Below, piece by piece: positions 42,968 through 53,761 of a stretch of DNA of 64,000 nucleotides. Position numbers and translations under genes: made by a program. How positions within the stretch are numbered: the first letter of the stretch is position 1; the number at the start of each line of letters is the position of its first letter. The stretch is from Bryopsis sp. KO-2023 (Eukaryota > Chlorophyta > Ulvophyceae > Bryopsidales > Bryopsidaceae), in the NCBI GenBank assembly GCA_030272585.1, contig BSYQ01000003.1, positions 5,270,001-5,334,000 on the forward strand. Direction: 5' to 3'. Below the pieces are notes generated by a model. The model saw nothing but the letters and a program-made list of their open reading frames with translations. It did not search any database and was not told the origin of the DNA.

Positions 42968-45900
42968 CTACTCGTCCTTGGATGAAGCATTAACCACGTC
43001 ATTGATCATGGATGCCTGAGCGACAGTGTCTGTCGAAATGGGGCTCCCCGGAGGAGAACGCCCTCCAACCACCCCCGACCTAACCAAGCCAAACCCTGCG
43101 ACCAAAACCACGCCCACAACTGTCGTCGTCCTCCAAACTGAACCCCATCTCACACCCCAGAGGTTCTTCGAAGGGGGAGGGCGCGGAGGTGGGCTGAGTC
43201 TTACAAAATCAGGGATTCGGCGAATCACTTCATCACAGATTTGTCTCAAATCGTCCACTTTCTCCCCCGACAATTCCAGACACAGGCTCCCATCGAGTGC
43301 CAGCAATTCTATGGAGGAGGTGTCAGGAGTCCAACATATTCTGACAGGGGCATCGCTCGGGTATCGCCTGCACTTCTTCCCTGAGGAACCCCTCGATCGA
43401 ATGCCAAAATCATCGCAAATGTACTCGCTCAACCCATAGATCAGTCCCATCAGCTCCGCAGGCTCCAATTTCACCCACTTGTACTTCGGCACCCTCATGC
43501 ACATTATCCGCAATCCTCTGAAATGGCCTGGCCTATCTGGAATCTCACGACCCATGTCAACCTCTTCCTCCTCCTCGGAGCCAGAGTTGGCATTACCCAT
43601 GTCAGACCCCTCAGTGTCCCCCTTTTCAGCACTGAACCACGCTCTCTCGGGGACCGGCATTCGAAGGTAGGATTGAACGAACCGTACGAAACTGGCCATC
43701 ATGTCTTTCTCCTCCACACCTTCGAAAGGATTTTCCTCCCGAAGCTTGACCACCCATCGATCTCTTGCCATTTGCTCCCTCAGACGTTTCACTCCAGGAC
43801 CGGATGCACGGAATGATATTCGCTCGTCGAATCCCATGTTGGGGCCTCCACGTATCGTCACTGAAGCACAAGGCGACTCATCCAACTGCAGATTCCATTT
43901 GAAAAAATCAGCACTTGTAATTCTCAAAAAAAGAAAGAAACAGAAGACAAAAAAGACAGTGACCTAAAACCTTGGGGGGGGGAAGGGAGTTTTGAGTGTA
44001 AGTACCTTTGGAGTCACAATTTCTTCCGAGGAATCAGCAAAATCGACCAGCAGATCCAGCAATGCCTGTGTGCACATCTCATACATGGTTCTCCTGATTT
44101 CTAGCCCAATCTTGAAAGCAACTTGGTCCCAGTTGAAACCCCCATCGTCTTCACTTTCTGCATAGTGTGTGAATCCATCGTCATATGCATACAGATAACC
44201 GTCAAACTACTAAAACGATTGGTGAACACCATTCTCCCCACAATATCAAGCCCCCACTGCATCGAGATGGAAATCGATCTGTAGAAGGGTCAATATAAGT
44301 CGCAAATTGAACCTGATTTGCTCCGTTTATCAAAACAGCAAAGAAATTGCGCGAATTGCTTTGGTACACCCCACAGTTGTCGACCCCCCCAAAGTGATGG
44401 TGTTGGAAGAAAAGCTTGCCTGGCTCCTTGCTGATAGCCTTCTGTCGTGCTTTTACTCGGCTGAACATTTCGGCACTGCACACCCGGGTGGTTTCTGTCA
44501 GGATTTTTGGCGAAGCACCATCGCACTGGGGTAACACAAAGTCCACTTGAGATTTAACAAGGGTGACTTCTACACATCCCCGTTTAAATAGCAGTCTTTA
44601 CGTTGTTTCAATGCAAAACAGCCCTACATTCAGGGAAAAATTCCAACAAATTTCATCCACATGAAAAAAAGCTTTTCAACATCACCGTTCAAACAGAAAG
44701 ACGTTGTTTCAATACAAATCAGGCCTACATCCAGGAAAAAATTCCGAAATTTTTCATTCACACGGATAAAACCTTTTCAACATGCTGCAACAGAAAAGCA
44801 AGCAAATACCAGTGTTTGGGCTTCAGCGGAGCACTTGGAGATTGCCGTCGCCAAAGCTTTGGTGGTGGCCAACGGACCCACCATATCGACAGCCAGAGCA
44901 ATCAACTCATTTGTATTCAACCTCATGGATGCCCAAAAATTCCCGGCCTCCTCCTCTTTCTTGATCTAAAAAACGCAAAATTCCACACACTGGCCTCGAA
45001 AAAGCACCATAGGTCCCAAAAAATTAATGGAAAATGCTGAAGCAATGTTGCGCAAACCAGCCAACCCTTGACAAGTGAGAAAAAGCACCAACATTGAAAT
45101 ATGCTCGTTGTTTCAAGGTGATCGATTGCCAGTTTTAGCCACAGGCGATTCCATATGATACCCTCGACGTGGTGGCAAGTCTGTCTGCTGATTCCACATG
45201 TCACACTTGATTGACGTAGCCATACATAACACCCTTAGCACTTGGAAGTTAGGAGTTAAGAGTCAGGAAATCACCTTTTTCAGCTTTTCCTTGCTGAATG
45301 GCAGATTGTCCGGCCTTTGGAGGGCAGCATATTTCACCAACGCGAGCAGGGTTTTGCCACGATTCCGATAATATTCCTTCAAAAGGCAACACCATAGATA
45401 CTGATATTAGGAAGACAACAAAAAAAGAAGGGGGGAGGGGACTGGGGGAAAGTTAAAAAAACAATAGGAAAGGATGAGGTAATGAGGTCAAGAAGATCAT
45501 AGACAAGAGGAAAAGCCAATTTAAACTGCAACACAAACCAGCTTTTTTTCCCTCTTTTTCTTTCTTTGGCAAGGTTTCATGTGAGCACCTGGTGTACGGC
45601 CAGCTGAGCGACCCTCTCTGCTTGGCCACCCTTCAAGGTTCCGATCATTTCAAGGCAGCACCACTTGGTTTGAAACATCGTTCGGACAGAGCAGACGAAG
45701 CCATCGCTGCTCTGTGGAAGGATTTGTAGCTGAACGCAAAAAAGGAGCCAGAATTAAAACATGCACCCCTGCAGGAGGCTATGTTCAGAGGATCATAACC
45801 ATGACCCTCCCCTGAATCTCAGCTATCCATATTGATTACTCTATTTAATTAATTTCAATCAATTAAATTATTTTGTTCATTATAAAAGGCCAAAAGGCCG

Positions 45901-46360
45901 AGTGCAACCCGTAGACAGAAATGTGTAAAGGGCTGCCTCAGAAATAAACCACCAGATCCTCACAATGTCCATATGTAGCTCTCTAAAGTTATCTATATAT
46001 ATTCATTGTTTTGACTAAATTGTGACATCACATATCTGGAATGGTATCTTCATCCTGAAGTCTGAGTCAGACATGGGAACATCACAATCTCTTCATTTCA
46101 CATATGATTCTTAACCTTGGCAAGGTGCGATTTCTGTGCGAAAAAACATCATCCACACATACCGAGGTCCCAGGCGTAGAGGAAACGCACCAACAAGTCA
46201 ATCGACGTGATGCTCGTGAACGTAACTGATTTGCCTGAGCCTGTTTTCTGGAGATCCCCAGGTGGTGCAGACTGCCCAAGACATTGCGGCGGCCGATCGG
46301 GACGCTGACACCTGTATTAGGCAGCGAAGCCAGCTGTGGAAGAATGCCCCCCTGTGCCAT
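42968..46360 (-). CDS. Unidentified spliced gene, seven or more exons, C-terminal hydrophobic segment
   Basis: I do not recognise the family. ATG 46360 starts exon 46360-46163 (MAQGGILPQLASLPNTGVSV). It joins in phase 0 with 45711-45589 (TKWCCLEMIGTLKGGQAERV), 45376-45275 (EYYRNRGKTLLALVKYAALQ) and 44965-44810 (LNTNELIALAVDMVGPLATT). A further exon runs to 44313 (VDFVLPQCDGASPKIL, later FGGVDNCGVYQSNSRNFFAV), then 44157-44006 (FNWDQVAFKIGLEIRRTMYE) and 43885-42968. Phases close except around the fifth exon, so a small exon is missing on one or both sides. The last exon, 305 codons, has an acidic patch near its middle and a hydrophobic helix near its end (VVGVVLVAGFGLV), so the protein may be tail-anchored. 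It is head-to-head with the coiled-coil gene at 46651, starts about 290 bp apart. Confidence 0.5.
44601..44800. repeat. Diverged tandem duplication of about 100 bp
   Basis: Positions 44601-44700 and 44701-44800 are two diverged copies: both run GTTTCAAT(G/A)CAAA, then GCCTACAT-like, GGAAAAAATTCC-like and CTTTTCAACAT blocks in the same order. The pair falls in the region where a minus-strand exon is missing from the gene model. Confidence 0.6.
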
Positions 46361-46650
46361 GGCGATCTAGATCATGGTTGGCGACAGAATTTAATGACTG
46401 CTTGAGGTACATTTCCTCGTCATGCCATCCCAAGGATTGGTTTTGGTGGGTGTTGGAAATTATGCCAATGTTTCCCATTTGGCTCCATTTGCCAGAATGC
46501 TGAATCTGTTTTCTCTGGGTTTGGATGGTGTCCTCCAGACAACGGCGAGGCACTTATCGCGGGTGGCTGCGATCCAAAGAGAAGATTCTAAGGTGATTAT
46601 CGGTGGGAGGTTTTTGTCGAAACGGCGACGGAAGAGGCGTTTGTCCTTGG

Positions 46651-49600
46651 ATGTCGTGTTCATCCTTTTCGGAGTTCAACGAGACTCCTCAGGTCAGGAA
46701 ACCACAGCGTCAAGAGTGGAACACCCCCGACCGACCCAGTGGATCAAAGAAAGGTCGTGAACGGAACTCGACGGGTCGATGTGGCACTCACGCGACGCCT
46801 GGCGTCGAAAGCTCCAAACCGTCAAGGTCCAGAGCTCGCGGGACGTCTGGGAAAAGATCTCTCGAGGACGAGAGGGTGTGGCACGATGGAGAACTCCTGA
46901 GAAAATCCGAGGTTCTCCATCGGCTGCTTGGGTCCGCGAGCACAGCGGCGTGCTCAGGAGGGGATTCCGAGAACTACGACGATGTCGATGATGAAGTCCA
47001 GCGCGTCTGCAGCGTCCCGACTGGACGTCGTCTGTTTTTCGATGAGGGTGAGGACACCGATGCTGAGGATTATTCTGGAGACGTGGGCTCTCGGGTAAAA
47101 CGTCCCCAAGGAAACAAAAAATACAGGGATTTGACGACTTTGATTTTGTGGCATTCTAGAGTACTAGAGCAGGCTGCAATCCTCATGCAGCCCTTCCACT
47201 TCAATTCACAATGCCACCCAGTTCTCAAAAACTATGATGGGACTGTGCAGCTGCTTCTATGGAGTTCTACCCACTAATCCATTTATTTTCTTCCCTTCAT
47301 TTCATTTCATCTTTATTTTATTTCATTTCATCTTTATTTCATCTTTATTTTGTTTTATTTTATTGATTTCGTTTTATTTTATTTTATTTTGTGAACATTT
47401 TCTGCTGCTGGTCCATGTTTAGAATGCACATACAGTGATCAGGTACTAGGAATTGTGAAACAATTTCTTTTCTTTTCTTTTCTTTCTTTTTTTTTTTGGG
47501 GGGGGAGGGGGATTGAGAAAGAAAATTAGTGTTTTGTTTTTTTTTATTTTCTTCAGAATTTGAAATGGGATGAGGACGAGAAACAAAAATTCTACCAAGA
47601 AGAACTGGAGAGGCATCAAAATATAATCGAACAATATCGAAGAAAAATACGGGAGCAGCGACAAGAAACCGACAATGCTCTTCAGGCACAGCTGGTTTCG
47701 GATTCAAGATATAACGTGAGTGCTGGATGCTCAACAATCTCAATTGTCAAAGGTTACAACAAAGCAAAGGGAAAAAAAAAGCCAGAAAGAAAGGAACTTT
47801 CCTTTTCCAAACTGTTCCCTTCAAAAAGATTTTCAGTTTTTTTTGTGTTTCTCAAACATTTTTTTCTTTTGGGGTTTCAATATCGAACTTCGCTGAATTT
47901 TTTTCATTCATTTTTTTTCTTGAATCAGTTGTGAAACGGTATGGAGGCATTTTTTCACTGTCTGCCCCTCGTTCTTGTGAAAAACTGCACACCATAGACA
48001 ATTGAAGTCATAATATATCGATGCACATGAGTAATGCTTCCAACCCTACAGTGATTGAGTTGGCAATCAACCATTTGCAATTTTTGTTCGAAAGCCCCAA
48101 AACAGGAAAAATAAACAAAAAGACTCAACAGAATACCAAGCGGGTCCGACAATGTGCGTGTAAAATCGTTGCAATGGCGAGCAAAAGATATGAAACCAAT
48201 GTTGGGAGGTGTTTATTTCAGGAGCTCAAGGCTGAGCATGAGGCACTCCACAAGCAGCATTGTGACCTTCAGCGGGTGTGCGAGGAGCAACAGAGGGCGC
48301 AGCAGAAACTGGGGGAGGAATTGTGCGAAAGAGAGAGGCAAGTTGAGGAGCTGTTGGAGAAGAACGAGGAGCTGCAGTCCGAGCTCTTCGAATCCCAAGG
48401 TCTGAATGGGGAGGGGCCACCTCCTGAAGCATGTCCTGGAGGTGGCAAAAGAAAACTGCATGAAGAGGCGGCTCCCTTAAAGGAGGAAATAGAAGATCCA
48501 AAGGGGCATGTTGGGGTTACGCCAGAGAGGAGGTCTGGAGGGCAGCCGATATCGGAGGAGATGCAAAATGTTGGGTTGCCTTGCTGGACCAGCATCAGAG
48601 CTCAGTCCCCGTTTGTGTTTGCTCATCCAAACGATATTGAAGAGTCCGTTAAGTGCACTCCGGAAGGTGAGCCCCTTTGACTGATCAAATTTGGGTCCCA
48701 AAGTCCGAGTGGTTTCGTTAATTTTGTGGGTTGGTATGGAGTGATGAGGTAATTGAAGGGAGGGAGGGGGGGCATATTTGAGAAAAAAAACAGAAAAAAG
48801 GATTGTAATCAACTAGGCTTGAGGGTTTGTTTCTTTTTGCATCGGCTGTTTGGGAATAGTTTGACCCCTATTCCCCCACAAGCACCCAAGAGGAGTTCGA
48901 ATCCAACCATCTGAATTTGACTTTGAGTTTTTGTCGGGCATTAAGAAACAGAACCAACTTGAATTCCAAACTCGATATGAAACGCACAAACCAACGATTG
49001 AAGTCAATGAATACGATTCGATTGTGAACGGTTGCCAGTCCCATTTCCTCATGGAAGTGCGTAGGAACCCATCGGCTGTTCTCTTCTGACACATTTTCCC
49101 AGCAGTTGTCAGGCAAAGCATTCTTGGTATAAGCAAAACAGAGCCCTAAAATAATGCCTCTTTTTTTTTTTAATTATCTTTGTGCTCACAGGAAGGAAAC
49201 AACAAAACTTTTTCCGATGTTCGCAAACTAGCCAGCGTGACGTGTTTGGAATGGCTTCGCAACTCAGCCCATTGATTCCTCCACCATCAACGCCACCAGC
49301 TCCAAAGAAGCAAGCTGAGGAAGAGATTCAGGATCTGAAAAATCAAGTTTCGGAGATGCAACGCAGGATTGATGCACTTGGGGAGGTCGTCGAACCCATC
49401 CCTGCTCAAATTGCTGAGATCAATGCGATTTTGAATGACAAGGAGAATGTTGTTCCTGACCAGACACCACCCAAAGCATCCCATAATCGAGGTTGGGCAC
49501 TTCGTTGGAAAAACTACAGATATGACCGTCAATTCTGGAAGGCTGGGTGCAAAATTGGGGATCAATTTGGTGCAATCATCTTGGAAGTATCCCAGACACA

Positions 49601-50097
49601 GAAACGTACGTTGTATTCACAGGCGTCAAGTTTAAAGACGTCATTTATTGAAGGGATGGTTTCGTTGTCCAGGTTCGCCAAAAGACTGCGGAGAGCCGTC
49701 GCCTTGGACAAAGGATGTAACCGACGTCGTATGTGATCGCATCGTGGATAGACTCTCTTCGCTCCTCAACATGGAGCTGCATAGCAACGCAGAGTCGTCC
49801 ATCCACGATTCTCAACAGCGCAGCGTCCTTTTGAAAGAAACCCACCCAGAGACCCCGGCTCCACGATCGACAAACGCTGGGAGGGGTCCCAACGCTTCCG
49901 CACTGTCGAGTGGATCCGGAGCAACGGGAAAATCACCGTGGTCGGATGGAGTGGAGGTTTCGCGCGTGAATAGGCAGGAAATGTGGGATTTGCACAAGCG
50001 TTTGACGTGGCAAATGCAATCAGTGAAGTATCAAAATCGAAGCCCCCCCTTTGGAGCAGCACCGCTCCGTCCATCGGGGAGCGAGGGAGAACGATGA
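46651..50097 (+). CDS. Coiled-coil protein, five exons, family unknown
   Basis: Exons 46651-47094, 47557-47715, 48222-48666, 49192-49491 and 49673-50097 join in phase at all four junctions, giving 590 residues. The N-terminal 148 residues are charged and probably disordered, with an acidic end (FDEGEDTDAEDYSGDV). Exon 2 begins a coiled coil (KQKFYQEELERHQNIIEQYR) that runs through exon 3 (ELKAEHEALHKQHCDLQRVC). Exon 4 has a second helix (AEEEIQDLKNQVSEMQRRID), and exon 5 a helix CDRIVDRLSSLLNMEL before a Ser/Pro-rich tail. The layout, two coiled coils with disordered arms, fits a centrosomal, basal-body or tethering protein, but no family is recognised. Confidence 0.65.
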
Positions 50098-50354
50098 GGA
50101 TAGGAAGTGTTGAAAGTCTGGGTAGTCTTTGGCAGGATGGTGATTAGTTAGAGAAATGAATACCTTACTGTAGTTGGAGCAGTGATAGACTTGCAGGTTA
50201 CATACCAAAAAAAAATTGTGCAATGCACACTGCAGGACTCGAAAATCGTTTACTCATGCAAAAGCAATCCTGCATTAGCCATTTTGTGAATGACACAAGA
50301 AACGAAGTCCACAGCGCCGAGCTCAGCAAAGGATGAGTATTTATCTGAAATTCC

Positions 50355-52473
50355 TCAATCTTGCTTCTTTTGATCTGCCTGAAAGAACACATGCACACAA
50401 AGCCAGCAGGTTATATAATCAACCCAATGTTCACAACTTAACACAGCCCCCCATCTAAAATCTATCACTCTCATACCCTGCCTGCGGTGCTCCACATCCA
50501 GCCGCCAACTCCAATGATGCAGGACCCGATGCCTGACATCAAGTTTATGCATGCATTTGGAGCATTGTCCGAGCATAAAAACAGCGCACTGATCACCGTC
50601 ATGATCGGGCCCTTCAGAGCATTGACAATGCTCATTCCCAGGCCACCATGGTGCAGGAAGACCCGACTCTGAAACTGAACACGGATGGCACATGCAACTG
50701 CACAAAATTCCAAACTTTTAGATTTCAAAATACTTCTCAGAAAGAAATGGGATGCTGTCGCATTGCTTTGATCACATTCAATTCATATCAACCTTTTGAG
50801 TCGACATGCTAAGAATAGATGACACAGAAGATTTAGTCCACGACACCAACGTTCTTTCAGCATAGCTTTCTAGACCATCATATTGCCAGATGCTTGCCTC
50901 CAAACGCGATGTGGGCCCACAAAGTGCTCGAAGCAGGTGTGTTTGACCGTGCTTGTGGAGCAATCAACAGTACCTCTCTCCGAGGAAAGGTATAAAACAG
51001 CATATATCCGGAAACTGTCATCGTGCCTATCATGTTGATTCTACGGATTGCCTGCTTGGCAACAAAACGTTAAAGTCTTCAGTCCCAGTTTCCGAATATG
51101 AACAATGGGCAGCCAGATATCAGACTCCTGCACATCCATACCTCACGGTGTGGAGGTCTCGATTCGCCCAGGCTCTGTGTTGAACATCCCCGTCAGTATC
51201 AATTCTTGACACAAACAGGAGGAATCGGGTTTTTGAAAAAAACACCTGAAATTTCTCCATCCATGAGCAATTTCAAATTGCAAGCAATCTTTTGTTTTAA
51301 CAGCAGTTGACACATACCTCGTACATAACTCCCATGTAGCTGTACAGCAGAGCTGAGAAAAAGGTACATGCCACCCCTGACACCTTGATCAAAATCAAGA
51401 AATCAATCAGAAACGCACACACACGCATAGCGACAGGTGTTCTTCTGTGGAATAGGTTTCAGCTGCACGCACCGAGAATGAACGGGCAGCTTCGGTTGCT
51501 TGAAATTGAGGTATCGCGGAAGTCAGCAAGCCAACAATGACGACAGCCACCTGACGACAAGAAAAAAATAAAGTGAACAATTTTGCGGCGGTGGTCGCCG
51601 CCAGGTAAACCATCCAGCTCGACTGGAAGTCCCTGTAGAACTCCACAGCCCAACCTTTCGCTGACCTGACGTGTACTGTGCGCCAAGTTCAAAGGTTTAA
51701 GGTTTTCCATTCTTAATCAGGTATGATTCCAGTGTGTGGCGACTCAAACACAGAAACGAAGCGCACCGCAGCTATCTTCTCCCGCGATAGTCTTTTTCGA
51801 AGCCAAAAGCGTGTCAAAAGAGCGCTGCAGCTTGGACTGAAGGCCGAAAATATTATCCTACGTTTTATAATTGGTCAGACGCTCTGTTTTCCTTTTGCTC
51901 CTCACGACCGATCAAGCAAAGAACTGCGAAGTGCCCAGATCCCACAGACTACGTACATCTGGTACGCCACCCCGCACTCTGCAAACCCGTAGCAGGCCAG
52001 GCCATAGGCTGTGGAGTCGAATATCCTGCATCATAGACAGCGTTGAGTTCGCACTTGACGCAGAAGCACCTGACGACTTTGGAAAGGGGGGACGTCAGGC
52101 GTGCCCACAGTGCCAGAATCTTTGATTTTCGACTCACCCAATTTTAGTCATTTTCCATTTAACGTCATCAGGCACACGCACGGTTGGCGCGAAGGAGCAT
52201 TGGATTGCAGAGAAGAGGAAGCAGAAAAAGTATCGACACCATGCCAGAGTTTGCGCAGTGGGGTCCACCGAATTCTACGATTTTAGTCGAAAATATGAGT
52301 TGGAATTCTTGAAGGAAAATTGGAGGGAGGGAGACACCACAAGAAAAACGCACCGAGCTGAGAATCGAGTGGGATATCACAGAAGAAGCTGTCGACATGC
52401 CCAACAGGCCCACCACTGGCAGACCTGTGCTGATCCAGCCACCATCGGCGCTGTTTCTGCGCGAAGAACTCAT
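50355..52473 (-). CDS. Drug/metabolite-type transporter (nucleotide-sugar transporter-like) with C-terminal KKXX, multi-exon
   Basis: Many short hydrophobic exons on the minus strand match the ten-helix DMT fold (SLC35 and plant nucleotide-sugar transporters). From the 5' end: 52473-52354 (MSSSRRNSADGGW, a helix VVGLLGM), a segment near 52020 (YGLACYGFAECGVAYQM), near 51640 (SSWMVYLAATTAAKLFT), near 51550 (VAVVIVGLLTSAIPQF), near 51360 (VSGVACTFFSALLYSYMGVM), near 50870 (WTKSSVSSILSMSTQK), then 50668-50477 (GMSIVNALKGPIMTVISALF and SGIGSCIIGVGGWMW) and last exon 50378-50355. The last two joins are in phase, and the protein ends ADQKKQD: lysines at -4 and -3 make a dilysine ER-retrieval signal. 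Some middle exons and their phases are not settled. The start is about 140 bp from the divergent gene at 52616. Confidence 0.6.
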
Positions 52474-52615
52474 TTGTCCCTGAGGCGATTTTCGGGACGA
52501 AATGCGGTTGGAATGATCGAGACTAGTGAATTTAACGGGTCTTCTGTGGTGCTGGTGTGGATTTAAGAATAAAAAAAAAGGCTGCGTCTATTGTCCCAGC
52601 GTCTCAGTGGAAAAG

Positions 52616-53193
52616 ATGGTGGTGGAAGAGGTACACGAAATCAAGCAAAAAGAAGCAGAAACGCAGCTGCTGAGCGAAAAGCTGAAAATGGCAAGAACTA
52701 AGGTAGGCCAGGTCTTCCGCGCGCCAGTGTATTGATGGAATTCGTGGTTGGATTGTAATGGACCTGTGTGGCGAAAAAAAAATGTAAGGTGGAGGAACTG
52801 AAGTTGAGACGCGAGAGAAATTTTGACACGCTCGCTGCAGAAAGAGGTGGTAAATTGGACGAGACTGGTGTGTGGCTGAGAGGTCTGGATGGTGTCTTTT
52901 GGAAGGTGGACAGGAATCAAGCAAAGAGACTTGTAGAATCTGGTATGATGTCAACCTTCTCTTTTGTAGTGTCCCCCCAAATGTCAACAACAGAGTGGAT
53001 GTCTGTCATTGGAGCTTTCATCTGCTCCAATGATTGCTATTTCGTTTTACTTCTTCCCATTGAAAACTCGCACCCACCTGAATCTGTGTGTAAGCCAGAT
53101 CAAGAGAGAGTGGGCCGCGACCTGGCAGCTTCCCGTGAAGAATTTCACACCCTATCAGAGATGCTGGAACAAAGGCAGTCTGAGCAGGAATGA
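52616..53193 (+). CDS. Small coiled-coil protein, three exons
   Basis: Exons 52616-52702, 52789-52846 and 53099-53193 join in phase (0, 1) into 79 residues that are almost entirely one charged helix: MVVEEVHEIKQKEAETQLL, VEELKLRRERNFDTLAAER, SREEFHTLSEMLEQRQSEQE. The frame is also open a few codons before the ATG, with an acceptor-like CCCAG there, so these could be the last exons of a longer gene. No family recognised. Confidence 0.5.
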
Positions 53194-53199
53194 CTTATC

Positions 53200-53761
53200 A
53201 TGGCAGCGATGGGGCTAGAACAATCTTGCGTTAGCATCATCAAAACCAACCTGTGGCAAACTAGGGGATTGTTGTTCCATTTCCTTCAATCAGTGGTGCA
53301 AGCCACCAGCCAGCTGTGTTTTGTTTTGTTTTCTTGCCAGATGGGGTGGTTCTTTTAACAGTACATCTCAACGGGTACTGTTAGAATTCAATGGTTCTTG
53401 GAGATATACCTGGGATTCCAATGTAAAACTGGCACTTTTTCTTCTTCCTATGATGCCACCCAAGTCGCCTTCATGTACTGATGAGGAGGCTACATGAATT
53501 GATCGAGACCAGTGACTCGGCCTGACTAACCAGCCGTAGCTTATTTAACACCATAGAATCGATTTTCTTTTTCTCTCTTGATGCTACCAACTGATACAAA
53601 TTGAAAATGAAATGCGCAACGAGCTCTAACTGCCCTCTTTCCCACACAACCAAACCACCCCAAAAAGCTACCCCACCCAAAAGAGGAGCATTCCCAGACC
53701 CTCGCCCAAAAAATAAACCCATTTGGAGCAAACCTCACACTCCTTCCAAAAAAAAAGCGTC
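53200..53761. other. Intergenic stretch between convergent genes
   Basis: Holds the 3' ends of the small coiled-coil gene and TRAPPC8. A possible G-rich minus-strand frame near 53600-53750 is read as low complexity. Nothing else is supported. Confidence 0.5.

Noticed and set aside
43026..43439. Plus-strand frame of 137 codons
   Set aside because: Opposite strand of the last exon of the 42968-46360 gene, which has spliced partners.
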